NCBI RefSeq assembly: GCF_000005505.3
Contig: NC_016133.3
Location: forward strand, 56,323,237-56,387,236
Length of the DNA: 64,000 nt
Reading direction: 5' to 3'
Origin: Brachypodium distachyon
Lineage: Eukaryota > Streptophyta > Magnoliopsida > Poales > Poaceae
In this document: one piece after another, positions 1 to 10,759 of the stretch
How the letters are laid out: the number at the start of each line of letters is the position of its first letter
How positions within the stretch are numbered: position 1 is the stretch's first letter
Notes under the pieces: model-generated
Told to the model about the DNA's origin: nothing
The model's database searches: none
Seen by the model: only the letters and a program-made list of their open reading frames with translations
Made by a program: the position numbers and the translations under genes

Positions 1-418
1 GCACGTCGTCTTCGTCCATGGCCGCGGCGGCCGGCGGCGGTGTCTCCGTCGCCGCCGGCGAGGAATCCATGAAAAGCGCGGCGGCGGAGGCGCGGTTGGC
101 GTGGGAGAGCGCGGCCGCCTGCACCTCCTGCGGATCGACGACGGCGGGTGCGGCGAAGTGGCGAGGCGGCACAGGAGGTGGAAAATCGGGGAAGTTGAGG
201 TCGGCGCCGGCGGCGTGGGCGCCGCGGATGCAGACGAAGGCGGCGTCGAAGGCGCGTGCGGCCTGCTCGGGCGCGTCGTAGGAGCCCAGCCACACGCGCT
301 CCCGGCTGTTGGGCAGGCGGATCTCCGACACCCATTTCCCCCACTTCCGCCGCCGCACCCCCTTGTACTTCCTCCCCCCGCCCTCGGCCACAACCTCCGC
401 CGCCGAAGTCGACGACAT
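1..418 (-). CDS. AP2/ERF transcription factor, DREB-type (ERF016-019-like), 3' end outside window
   Basis: The minus-strand frame opens at an ATG at 416-418 and stays open to the window edge (139 codons seen). A single AP2/ERF DNA-binding domain covers about residues 18-76, starting [20 protein letters not shown] and containing the WLG motif at 43-45 and an AA-RAFD helix. Val is present at the domain position typical of DREB proteins (residue 30), and Leu (residue 35) replaces the usual DREB Glu, as in the ERF016/017/018/019 group known from Arabidopsis. The remainder is an Ala/Pro-rich tail with an acidic DEDD segment near the edge. No intron is seen, as is usual for this group. By family it is a nuclear GCC/DRE-box-binding regulator; its targets cannot be read from the sequence. 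The stop codon lies beyond position 1. Confidence 0.9.
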   Translation of the reverse strand, partial: MSSTSAAEVVAEGGGRKYKGVRRRKWGKWVSEIRLPNSRERVWLGSYDAPEQAARAFDAAFVCIRGAHAAGADLNFPDFPPPVPPRHFAAPAVVDPQEVQAAALSHANRASAAALFMDSSPAATETPPPAAAAMDEDDV

Positions 419-605
419 GGCGCTAAAGAACACTGGAAATCAAGCTCTGATCTAATGATGCGTGCGTGTCGCTGTTGAAAGGAACGCGCGCCAAGGGTGC
501 TGCTGGCTTATGAGCTTGCGGTTTACTACTTGTTGAAAGGAATTGAACGAGAGATGATGGAAGACAGTCTTGTTTGTTGTTACTCGCTCGGATCGATCGG
601 GCTGC

Positions 606-613
606 TTTATATA
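606..613 (-). promoter_or_regulatory. TATA box of the ERF gene
   Basis: The minus-strand sequence TATATAAA lies about 190 bp upstream of the ERF start codon, leaving room for a leader of roughly 150 bases. Confidence 0.6.
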
Positions 614-619
614 CGGTGG

Positions 620-1840
620 CCGTCGCGCGGGGAGGCGCGTTGACCAGGGTCTGACATGGCGCGTCGGACGTGGACGTGCATGCAGCACGCCCGCCAAATG
701 CCATGGCCCATGGTGGATCCAACCTGGCGCGGGCGACCCGTGCGCATGCAGGACAGTCGCGCCAGCTCCCAGCTGACGATATTACTAGGATTGTGGATTT
801 GGAACAGCGCGTGGAGATTCTAGAGATGCTCCCCTCGGTGGGGCCTGCTCGAGTGGATCGGCTGTTGTCGTCAAGGAGGGGCCGAGCCTCTCTAGCCTTG
901 TTGTCTTGTTCGGGTCCAATTCTAGACACTCTCATCTTTTCAGTTTAGAAAGTCACACGCGTATTCCAAATCGTGTTTGACCGGTGAAACATAAGTTTCA
1001 TCAGAAATTTTTCCTAGATACGGATGCGATGGCATATCTTTTGTTCTTCTCTTCTCACGTAGAATGACGCACACACAATTTTAAGATATAACTCTTTTCG
1101 TTAACTATATAGCTGTTCTATGATACCCTGGATTGAGTACAAGCCGTCCATTCTCCACGATCCAACGGCGATGTCGCGGTATACTTCCTGAACCAACCGA
1201 ATGGTATATGTGCACCGCTGCGTCGGGTAAAGCAGTACCGAGGGTAGTTTTGGGACACCAGCCCATCTCCGCACGGGCCGAACGGGCCAGGCCCGAAACC
1301 TACTGAGTTGTCGTCTCATTATGTTTTCCTGCGACGGCTGTGAGGGAGATGGCCGGAGGCAACTCCGGCAAGGGCTTCCCGATGAGGCCGGTGATGAATC
1401 CAGCCAGCGGTGCCCCGCTGGCCGGATTGCCGGAGAGATTGACGAGGGCTCGGGAAGAGGGGGCGTGCCGTCAAGGTCCACGGGTGCTGGGGCCGCTGGC
1501 AAGGTGTTCGCCGTCGAGGTGCATGAATGCTGGGTTCGCTGGCCGGCAAGATGCTGGCCGGCGAGTTTCAACGACCGCTGCGCTGGCGGCCAGGTCGACC
1601 AGTGCATAGGGGATCGGTCACCCCAAATGGGCTGAAGCCTGAAGCCCATCACGAATTCACGATCTGCAAAAAGGAAAAAGAATTTACTATCAACTTTTTA
1701 AATGGAAAATGTCTTTCCTGCCCTCAACAAATGAACGGTGGAGATTTATGTACTGCTCCTTCCTTGCAAGTAGTATACGGGTACCGTAAAACTGGTCTAA
1801 CTATAACAAGATAGAGTCGTTCTCGGCTACAATTTAAAAG
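620..1840. other. ERF upstream region, no gene seen
   Basis: This stretch holds the upstream region of the ERF gene and about 900 bp of sequence without a recognisable gene. Short open frames on both strands here show no recognisable domain and no consistent splice structure. Confidence 0.5.
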
Positions 1841-2355
1841 TAAGGGTGCGGTTATATCTCAAGGGGCAGATTTTTAAATAAAAAGCTAAAATCTCTATCG
1901 AGAGTATTAACATGTTGGATCAATATCTGAACACCATCCATATACTCCACTCTCCATCGTTGACTCAGATCTTAAATCATAAAGGCATATCCGACGGCTG
2001 AACAATCGAACTATGCCTAACTAAAAGTCATTAGATATAGCAAAATCGTAAAAATAAACGAGAATATTGTAGTGCATGGATTAATTAAATTTTGACTTTG
2101 ACCATTAGTTACACCAATAATACATGGATTATATGTTACAAATTTTGTGGTTTTGTTGCTGAGAAGTCGTCTGATTTTTAGTTAGAGATCAGTCGGCGTG
2201 CTTGACCAGCGGATCTTTTAATCCAATGATAGCACAATGAGAGATGTGAGTATGGGGTTGACCTTTAGATCCTAATTTAACGGTCATAATACGTCGATTG
2301 ATATTAAGGTCTTTTGTTTAAAAATCAGACGAAATAGCCCCATCCTAAAATTTAT
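1840..2355. mobile_element. Candidate MITE with long degenerate terminal inverted repeats
   Basis: The left side (about 1846-1892) contains a 'ggggcagatttttaaa' type sequence. Its imperfect reverse complement occurs on the right side (about 2305-2350), where 'gggctatttcgtctgatttt' is read on the minus strand. The interior is AT-rich and non-coding. This is the shape of a non-autonomous DNA transposon, but the exact ends and target-site duplication were not resolved. Confidence 0.4.
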
Positions 2356-2544
2356 TTCCATTAGAATATTTTCGAATATGAATGTAGTGCTAGTATAATT
2401 TTTGTATCATTGGATTTAGGTCATAAGTTGTCGTTCATGTAGCGCACGAATCAAACAGCTGGGCAACACTGCCTACACGAACGAGGCCGATGCTCCCTGG
2501 CGGTCGTGGAGGAGGGAGAGAACATTGCCATGGTTGCTGGCTTG

Positions 2545-2562
2545 CTGCCGATGCTTCTTCCT
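2545..2562. repeat. LINE target-site duplication, left copy
   Basis: The 18-bp sequence ctgccgatgcttcttcct is repeated exactly at 5632-5649 and brackets the LINE. On its inner side lies a T7 run (2566-2572), which is the A-tail of a minus-strand element. Confidence 0.9.
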
Positions 2563-4332
2563 CTCTTTTTTTATCAAAGGAGAACTCCCCCAGTTTCATT
2601 AATGAAACCATAGTTAAGCTACAAATAGGTTCTGCCAATCGGCAACAAAAGTAAAGACAAAACAGAAAACGATCAACCATGCTTTCAGACGGTTTCAACA
2701 GAAACTGACTATTCAGCCTGCAATCCACAACACAGGAGTGTAGATTTCAGTGTTCAACCTGACGATCACCAAACATCAGGAACCCAGCCTCAAGTATCAA
2801 GAGAGAAAGGTAGGCACGATAGGACGACAGCAAATGTGAGCTAGTTGTTACTGCGTTGCGGCAGGCTTCAGGTTGCAATCCTCCTGACCACTGGCGCCCA
2901 TCCTCGCGAGCGATTGAAGATTTCCCCTGCGACCTGCCGTAGCCGCCTAGCCCCTTGCTGAAGATCCCTTTGCGCCCTTGGTTTCTACAAAGCACTCCAG
3001 AACTCAATCCAGTAACAAATATGGAAAACAACACCAACTGGATCAAAAGGTAAGACATAGTCGAAACAAGCTCTATTCCTTGTCTTCCATAGAGTCCAGA
3101 ACAGAGCAGCCAATATCACTTTGGCTGTCGTAAAGTCCACACCATGGAAACGACATATCCAAGAGTTCACTTGTCCCAGTGATTCAGGGGCTGGGCCAGT
3201 ATCAAAAGTCACCTGCAAAGTACTCCAAACAAATCTGGCTACCGGGCATCTAAAAAAAATGTGATTGATAGATTCGTCAGCCGCACAAAACATGCAGTGA
3301 CGTTCTCCGGTCCATCCTTTTTTCAGTAAATTATCTTTAGTTAAAATCCTTCCCCACACCACCAGCCAAAGAAAGATTTTAATCTTAGCTGGTAATCTCG
3401 TTTTCCACAAAACCTTGTATATCTTCCTCGGAGGCCTAGTTTGGAGGGAATTATACAAGGACTTAACAGTAAATCCCTTGGGATTGTCCATCCATTTCAC
3501 TGTATCCCTCTCTTCAGTTAGCGTCATGGATGTTATAACATCCACCAATTCATTCCAAGCCACGGCCAAATCCCCCCTAAGACAACGTCTGAAATTGAGG
3601 CCTCTCCCCCCAGACTGAACAACCTGTGCAACAATAATGTTTTTATTGAAGGTTAAATTGAAAAGTCTGAGAAATTTCTCAGCTAGAGTAGTGTCACCAT
3701 ACCATAAATCTTCCCAGAACCTGGTTTGCTGTCCAGAACCCACAATTCTCCTACATCTATCATAGAAGAATTGTTTGACTTTCATCAAACCAGACCAAAA
3801 CTGAGAAACCCCCTTATCAACTTCAGCCTGAGCTAAAGTTTGCTTTGTGAGGTATTTCCTCCTCAATAAATCCTGCCACTTTCCCTCTGTGTTCTCTAGT
3901 TTCCACAACCATTTACATAAAAGGCTGACATTCATCATGTCCAGATCTAGCACCCCCAGTCCTCCAAGTTTTTAGGCGTGCAAACTGAAGGCCAATTAAC
4001 TAGGTGATATTTCCTAGTCCCTTGGTCTTCTTGCCAAAGTAGCCTAGCCCTAAAATAATCCATTCTTTTTCCTACACCTTTAGGCAACCTATAAAAAGAC
4101 AGCATATAGAAATGTATGGAGGTAAGACAGGAATTTAGAAGGGTAGCCCGATCACCAATAGACAAAGCCTTTCCTTGCCATCCACACAGTCTCTTCTCCA
4201 TTTTGTCCTCTACAAATTTCCAGTGTTTATTAAGAAGCTTATTCTTGTCAATAGGAATGCCAAGATACTTCATTGGGAGGGCACCAAGTTGAGAAGTGAA
4301 AATTTCCCCGTACATGTCGGCATGCTGTTCAG

Positions 4333-4348
4333 CCCCCCCCCCCCCCCC
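4333..4348. repeat. Poly-C homopolymer (16 C) inside the LINE
   Basis: Sixteen consecutive C residues read as a run of Gly codons in the minus-strand RT frame. This is probably a slippage expansion, and its length may be unreliable in the assembly. Confidence 0.8.
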
Positions 4349-4490
4349 ACCTAGACAAAAAACTTCACTCTTAAGAAAATTAATCTTCAGCCCAGACATT
4401 TGTTCAAACAAACAAAGTATGAATTTTAAGTTTCTAGTATTTTCATCACCTTCTTCTAGAAGGAAAATTGTGTCGTCAGCATATTGGAGA

Positions 4491-4630
4491 ATGGCAATGC
4501 CATTCTCCTTCAAGTGTGGTACCAAGCCTCTTAGCAAACCCAAGGTTTGAGCTTTTTTGAATGGCAATACCATTCTCCTTCAAGTGTGGTACCAAGCCTC
4601 TTAGCAAACCCAAGGCTTGAGCTTTTTTGA
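4491..4630. repeat. 70-bp direct tandem duplication inside the LINE RT frame
   Basis: Positions 4491-4560 and 4561-4630 are identical apart from two bases (4499 versus 4569, and 4546 versus 4616). The copied segment encodes a peptide ending in HLKENGIAI. Because 70 is not divisible by three, the duplication breaks the RT reading frame just upstream of the YADD motif. Confidence 0.95.
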
Positions 4631-5631
4631 TCATTACACTAAGGGCATCCACAGCAATGTTAAACAACAAAGGAGATAGAGGATCTCCTTGTCTAACCCC
4701 CCTTTGTGTGCTAAAAGAAGGGCCCAAGCAGTCATTCATCTTAATGTTCACCTTCCCACTTGTGATTATGCTGAAAATCCAATCATTCCATTTATTGGAG
4801 AAGCCTTTTTTCAGTAAAACATTATATAAAAAGGCCCAATTAACATTATCATATGCTTTTTCAAAGTCTATTTTGAAAAGCACACCAGATAATTTTTTCC
4901 TATTCACTTTGTGTAAAACTTCATGCATAATCAGCACTCCTCCATTATGAATCTATTTTTCATAAAGGCAGTCTGAGTTCTATCAATGATCTCTTCGGCC
5001 ACCTCACCCAATCTGAAATTCACCCCTTTTGTCAGAATTTTCAAACTATCATTCATGAGACACACCGGCCGAAAACGTTGCAACCGATCAGCATCTTCGC
5101 CCTTCGGCAGAAGAGTGATTGTCCCATAGTTAAGTTTGCCCACTTCAAGTCTTCCTTTGGAGAAGTCATCAAACAATCTTTTCAGAGAAAACTTAATAGT
5201 ATCCCACAAAAATTGATAGAATTCCCCAGGGAAACCATCAGGGCAGGGTGCTTTGTTATGGCCTAGATACGCCACAACAGTTTTGATTTCGTCCATAGAA
5301 AAATCCCTGGTAAGAAACTGGTTTTCTTCCTCAGTTAAGATCCTAGGGAAGTCAAACACAGTCCTGATGTCCGATCTATTAGAAGGACCAAAAAGGTTCT
5401 TATAATATTCAGTGGCATGGACAAAAAGTTCATGATCTCCAGTGATCACCTTCTCTTGATCCATTAACTGAAATTTTTTATTCTTCCTCCGTCTTCCACT
5501 AGCTTTGTTCATAAAGTATCTAGTGTCAAATTCAGATCCTGACTCTTTGAGCGTTGAAACCATTTAATTTCATTTTCTCTAGAGAAAATGTTGTATTGAT
5601 TTTTAAGTTCCAACTGCATAGCTCTAGCTTC

Positions 5632-5649
5632 CTGCCGATGCTTCTTCCT
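5632..5649. repeat. LINE target-site duplication, right copy
   Basis: This is an exact 18-bp copy of 2545-2562, next to the truncated 5' end of the LINE. Confidence 0.9.
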
Positions 5650-6768
5650 GCGCTCGCGGTTGAGGTCTCGGGCCTCACCGGTGCGTGAGTTAGGAGCGGC
5701 GAAGCACGTGCGTGCGCGTTGAGCTTGCGCGTCGTACTTGCTTGTGAAGGGACTCGTGGGCTTTGCTGTTTAGAAAGGACAGTCTTAAAGCATTAACTAG
5801 GGTGAAGCTGGCCATATAGGTGGGCTGCATGGCCCATGCATGGTTCCCTGTGAAGACGGGCACATGGACATGGCGCGGGTGAAAAGGCCGAACTGTCCAA
5901 CATTTCACAATGGGCAGATCGTGTTGGGCGTGGTATGCCTGCAGCTCCGAGGCCCATCTTCTCGTCAAAGCATCCAACCTCGTGTAGTTGGGCGGCAGGT
6001 TTTTCATAAACGAAAATAAGAATGTTCGTACATATCACAGCAGGATGAAGAAATCTGCCGTTTCCTTAAAAAGATCTTTTTGAACTGAGCTTAAAAGAAA
6101 AAAATCTTCGCTTTCCGCTGGCATCATCAGTCGGAATCTAGCAACAACCTAACACTGGAGAGTCCGCAACCACTCCACCCATCTGCTGCCACGATCAACA
6201 CTTGATTCACAAGCTCATATTGTCTTTTGACACTTTGACAGTCGCGACTTAATTACAGCAGTGCCGTTGGTCAGGTACCAGGTGAGCAGACTAACTACTA
6301 ACACAATCTCAACCTACATAGAGTATAACGAAAGGAGAAAAAGGACGAAATTTCTTTCACCGGGCAAGCACGGGACAGGGACCTAGCTAGCTGGTCTCGA
6401 TCGTCCATCTGAACCAAATAAGAACCGAGTTTGATTGCAGCAAGGACAGAGACAAACATCGTAATCACGGGCAAGAGGAGCATGAGACCTCCAATATGCT
6501 ATTGCACTGCCCACCAAATTCAGTACACACAAACCCATATCCACAGGATACAACCAAGCAAAGGGAAGCATCAATTGGACCCATCTGCAGATTCCGTTCG
6601 CACTTGTTCACACGGCCAGACATTTTTCTTTTCTTTTCTGAAGATCGTTCACAAGCCAAGTGACATATAATCTGTACGTGCAATACCTAGCCAAATAAGG
6701 CCACCAAAGGCAGCATGTTGCTTGTACAGTAGTAAAACAGAATGGATCAGCAATCATGCTTGGCTTTC
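5650..6768. other. Region between the LINE and caleosin 1; includes the probable caleosin 3' UTR
   Basis: No convincing gene is visible. Open frames at 5690-6007 and 6298-6683 carry no recognisable domain and most lack an ATG. The part nearest 6768 should hold the 3' untranslated region of the minus-strand caleosin. Confidence 0.4.
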
Positions 6769-8384
6769 TCAAGACCTCCTCTTCTCCTGCACCAGCTTGG
6801 CGAAGAGGCTGCCGTCGTAGACGCCTCTGGCGTCCTCCTTCCGGAGAAGGCCGTCCTTGTCCTTGCCGATGCTGTACAGGATCTTCCACTCCGCCGACGC
6901 ACCAGCCCTGCATTTTTTTCCATTAGTTGCATCAACAAGAGTTAAAAGTGGTGTATTGGAAAGCCAGAATCACATGAGAGTTCCTGGACATTTTTCAGGT
7001 GCATTACCATCCTGCGTAGTCGCTGGGCTCACGGTTGGCGCTGATCAGCTCGTCCACCTCAGCGGATGTCAGGGCGTCTGGCACCGTCTTGCCATGCTTG
7101 CTGAATATCGCATCGAACTTCTCTGGAACAAACCTGCAATATAGTATGGTTAAGTACTTAAGTGGCGAATTCATTCATTAGTGTGATGAATCGATCCGGC
7201 ATTTTCTGGAAATAGCTAAGGTCTCGAACGATTGGCGTACCTTCCTTGAGCGTCATATGCGCCCGAATCGCTCCCATGGATCCCTTTGTGGATGTTCTCG
7301 ATGTAGACCGATAAGCGTGACGTCTCGTTTTCCTGCAGATTTGGTAGAGTCCCAAGTGGTTAAACACCTTCTTGTTTAGTCACTAAGCACAGCAAAGCAC
7401 GGCTGCTAAGATCTGTAATTAAGTTGACTGGCCATGTCCACAACTAATACTTAAAAGAAAACAAGTCATGTCGGCATCGCATGCCACTTTTACTATGCAA
7501 AAATCTGCACCGAACCTTTCCTTTCAGCTTTTAAGGAGTACATACATTTCTTGATTCGAACTAAACACTACCTCTATCAGACCCGGAATTAAATTTGTGT
7601 GCATACTATACTACCGAGGCCGAGCATACGATGCATCAACTTTACGACTTAGGTAGCCTAACATACCAGCAAAGAACGCAAAACGTATAAAATGACATGT
7701 TGTGCCTGCGTTGTCTTCCCGGTGAAGCAAGGCTACTCCCGCAGTTCACAAGCTAAGCAAGCAAACCTTAAAACACGAAACTAAACGATATAATTAAAGA
7801 CAAGAGGAATCATTTTGTGAAAGGGTTGATTAGTTACCGGTCTGGTCTTGGGGCCAAGGAAGCCATTGATGAAGGTCGCACTCACGGTGGAGGCGGTAAT
7901 TCCAAACCCGAAATCCCGGAACGCTGCCAATGCACAATACAAGGAGGATGTACATTTGAACTTGAGAACAAAACTAACGAGCACACTTGGAAGTAAATGG
8001 GGAGGAATCCCTGCAAGAAAGAACTTGGGGGGTAGGGGAGAAAAGGAATATTGTGAATGGGGAGAAAATTGGGCACCGTTGTATGTCTCGGAGAAGGAGA
8101 CGACGCCGTCCTTGTCGCTGTCGAAGAAGGCCGCGTGCTTCTGCAGCTCCGTCATGCCGGCGTCGCCGCCAGTCGCCGCCGCCGCCCGGCTCCCTTTTTT
8201 TTCCCGACCGGAATCAGAGGAGAGAAAGGATATAAAGCAAGCAAAGCGCTAGAGAGGGCCAGAACAGAGCCAGGACAGAGCAGAGGGGACCTTTACCTAG
8301 CAACAGCATGGGGCATAGGAGGAGCAGGCGGAGGGCCGCGCCCGCCGCCGCCGGAGACGAAGAGTGTCGCCGCCGCGCGTCCAT
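6769..8384 (-). CDS. Caleosin-family peroxygenase, copy 1 (6 exons, 215 aa)
   Basis: Exons on the minus strand are 8384-8297, 8193-8077, 7923-7838, 7332-7241, 7133-7008 and 6907-6769. All junctions are GT-AG and keep frame, ending in TGA at 6769-6771. An N-terminal hydrophobic segment (about residues 16-29) looks like a signal anchor. A canonical EF-hand, [12 protein letters not shown], lies at 54-65. The putative haem-ligand His residues of the family are present at H49 (LQKH) and in [12 protein letters not shown] at H112 and H116. The C-terminal part has the caleosin block [15 protein letters not shown]. Caleosins are Ca2+-binding haem peroxygenases that oxidise unsaturated fatty acids using lipid hydroperoxides. 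The proline-knot hairpin of oil-body caleosins is missing: after FGFG comes a short segment ending GPKTRP. ER or other membrane placement is therefore more likely than oil bodies (inference). A second copy follows upstream. Confidence 0.93.
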
Positions 8385-8490
8385 CTCCAGCGATTCCAAG
8401 TCGTCGCCGCCTCGCTCGCTCGTTCGCTTGACTGCTGCTGTCCCGTGCTCTGTACTTTGTGTGTGCGGCTGCTGCCACGATGGTACGCCG

Positions 8491-8498
8491 TATATATA
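8491..8498 (-). promoter_or_regulatory. TATA box of caleosin 1
   Basis: TATATATA lies about 107 bp upstream of the caleosin 1 ATG (8384), a normal distance for a short plant leader. Confidence 0.65.
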
Positions 8499-9128
8499 GG
8501 ATCTCTGTGAATGGTTGGGCAGTTTCGGGGCCGCACGATTCCTCAAAGGCGAGACGCGCACTCCTCAACTGCGTGTGGCTTCCTCATTCCTCCTGAATGG
8601 CCTAATTGCCCGGGAAGGATTGATTATTGGTCCTGATCGGAATATCTCGTCTTATTGCAGATTTTACATTAGTTGCATACTGCTGCAAGTTTGCAGAATT
8701 TGCTTCTTATTTCAGTAGAACGGAAAAGCATTTAAGCGGCCAGCACGAAATACTGTATAATAAATGGGCAGCTAAAGGATAGGATTTTGGGTGCAAATAC
8801 GGCAGGACCTTGTATAATTTGCTCGCTATGAAAGATGCAGTTAGAAGAGGGATGATTATTGGCCGGTCTAGTTTAGTTTAGCCCCGTGACAGGAAGAAAG
8901 GAGCAACAACTGCCAAAGCCAAAAAAACGCCAGGTCAGGTCAGGAGGTGACCATTTGTTTCCGTTCATTCCTTCGCTGTCATCCAACGGTGCAAACCCGG
9001 AAACATAACGCTTGCATGCCAAAGGGAGGAATTATCTTATGTTATGTAAACAGGTTCCACTTTTACAGTTTATACTTGTTCGTCAGGCATTATTCACACG
9101 GAACAACCCCAAAAAAACACATTCACGC

Positions 9129-10622
9129 TTAGTTTCCAGACGGGCCAGTCTTGTTGGCCAGCTTGTAGAAGAGGCTCCCGTCGTAGACAGTTCGCGTGGT
9201 GTCCTTGTGAAGGAGCCCGTTCTTGTCCTTGGCGAGGCCGTAGAGCTGGTCCCACTCCGCCTTCGACGCCGCCCTGAATTTGATTTTGATTTTTTTTTTC
9301 ACAAGGGACAATGTTAATAAAGACCCTCAATGGTATAAATCTTTGTTTTTAGTGTGAGTTTTAATTTGGAATAGATAATATTAATTGCTAATTATTACCA
9401 TCCTTTGAAATCATTGTCCTTCCTGTTTGCGTGGCGCATCTGCTCCAGCTCGCTCTCTGTCAGAGCATTGGGTGTTGTCTTGCCGTACTTGCTGAATATC
9501 TCGTCAAACTTCGCTTGGACAAAGCTGCATATGCCAAGTCAAAATATTATGCCACGATTGATAGTGTTTTTTGACGCTGGACAAATGCTCAGACAAAACG
9601 ATCGAGCTAGCTAGGGCGTATGTAACAATACGTACTTTCCTTGGGCGTCGTACGAGCCTGAGTCACTCGTGTGGATCCCTTTCTGGATGTTCTCGATGTA
9701 GATAGAGAAGGTTGATGTTGTCGCGTTTTCCTGACAGAGGATCAAAACAAGGCATGTCAATAACACAAGACATGATAAGGTTGATAACTACCGTGGGGAA
9801 TTAATGTGCTTAGGTCTCCAGCATATCAAATTATCCTGAAATGACATGGATTAAGCTCCCAAGTAAACATATAGATAGATCATAGATGACATATGTTTTG
9901 TGTGTTGTCTTGTGTGTGAAGCGAGGTTTCCCTGCAAGTCACAGGCTAACCAGAACCAGACACCTTACAAAAACGACCCGACAAAGACAGTCTAATTTTG
10001 CTGTCTCTAGTAAAAACAATCGACGCAAGTAGAAAACGGAGAGAGCGTGGCCGTACAGGTCTGGTCTTGGGTCCAATGACGCCGTTGATCAATGTAGCAG
10101 CGGCTGTCGCGGCAGCAAATCCAAAGCCGATGGAACGGAGCCCTAGAAACCATCCATTGCATCCATAACAGAGGTAGCCAAAATTAGAACTCTGCAAACG
10201 ACCAACACCGCAGGAAGAACCCGAAACACACGCTCCGTGTAATTTGGAAGGAAAACGTCGAAGAATTCATCGTCATGCGCGCGCATGTACCGTGATGATT
10301 CACGGGTCGTCACCTGTTTCTGTCTCGGAGAAGGAGACGATGCCGTCCTTGTCGCTGTCGAAGAAGGCCACATGCTGCTGCAACGCCGTCGTCCAGGCCC
10401 GAGCGCCGCCGTCCGCCGTAGCCACCGCCGCCGCCCGGCTCCCTTAATTTTGTCGAGAGGTAAAATAAAAGGGAAACGAATCAGAAAAAAAACGGGCCAC
10501 TGAAATGCGCAAAAATTAACAAAGATTGCACTGCTAGCATTGTCCTTACAGAAGGACACGAGGAGCAGGAGCAGGAGAGAGGCCACGGCCGGCGCGGCAA
10601 CCGGAGATCGCCGCGCGCCCAT
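9129..10622 (-). CDS. Caleosin-family peroxygenase, copy 2 (6 exons, 217 aa)
   Basis: Exons on the minus strand are 10622-10550, 10442-10314, 10142-10057, 9730-9636, 9524-9399 and 9273-9129, with TAA at 9129-9131. Exons 3 (86 bp) and 5 (126 bp) match copy 1 in length and all intron phases agree, so the pair arose by tandem duplication. The protein has an N-terminal Leu-rich hydrophobic stretch (residues 14-24), the EF-hand [12 protein letters not shown] at 53-64, a conserved His48, and the C-terminal block [15 protein letters not shown]. In the second His cluster the first His is replaced by Gln (Q112), while H116 is kept. The proline-knot loop is absent, as in copy 1. An alternative in-frame ATG six codons upstream exists; MGARRSP was chosen because it matches the position of MDARRR in copy 1. 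Confidence 0.92.
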
Positions 10623-10747
10623 CGTGTAATCTCGAATCAAGCGCTAGACTCTTGATCTGTCCTGTTTCTTCTTTCTTTCCCCTGTGACCCTGATGAGGAT
10701 GTGTGTTTGTTGTGAGGATGTGGCTAGCTAAGCCCGATTGGGGCCTC

Positions 10748-10754
10748 ATTTATA
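10748..10754 (-). promoter_or_regulatory. TATA box of caleosin 2
   Basis: TATAAAT on the minus strand lies about 126 bp upstream of the chosen ATG at 10622. Confidence 0.6.
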
Positions 10755-10759
10755 GCCGC

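Larger units (their letters stand above)
2985..5563 (-). pseudogene. LINE ORF2 remnant: reverse transcriptase plus zf-RVT domain
   Basis: The broken coding sequence reads 5' to 3' on the minus strand. At 5563-4931 is the N-terminal part of RT, with the HNKAPCPDGFPGEFYQ motif. At 4937-4476 are the RT palm, with FKIDFEKAYD and RGVRQGDPLSPLLF. At 4573-3947 is the YADD catalytic motif (LQYADDTIFLLE). At 3953-2985 is a reverse-transcriptase zinc-binding domain (LPAKIKIFLW, then CxxC...H...C). Adjacent pieces lie in different frames, with shifts near 4940, within 4491-4630 and near 3950. The middle shift is explained by a 70-bp duplication, which is not a multiple of three. No functional product is expected. 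Confidence 0.9.
2563..5631 (-). mobile_element. 5'-truncated L1-type LINE (non-LTR retrotransposon)
   Basis: This insertion of about 3.07 kb is bounded by a perfect 18-bp target-site duplication and ends, on the minus strand, in an A-rich tail (complement of 2566-2572). It encodes only the reverse-transcriptase and zf-RVT portion of ORF2. ORF1 and the apurinic endonuclease are absent, so it is 5' truncated, the normal outcome of incomplete target-primed reverse transcription. Frameshifts, a 70-bp internal duplication and a 16-C homopolymer make it non-autonomous and dead. With the insert removed, the two TSD copies collapse to one and 2544 is joined to the sequence after 5649. Confidence 0.9.
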
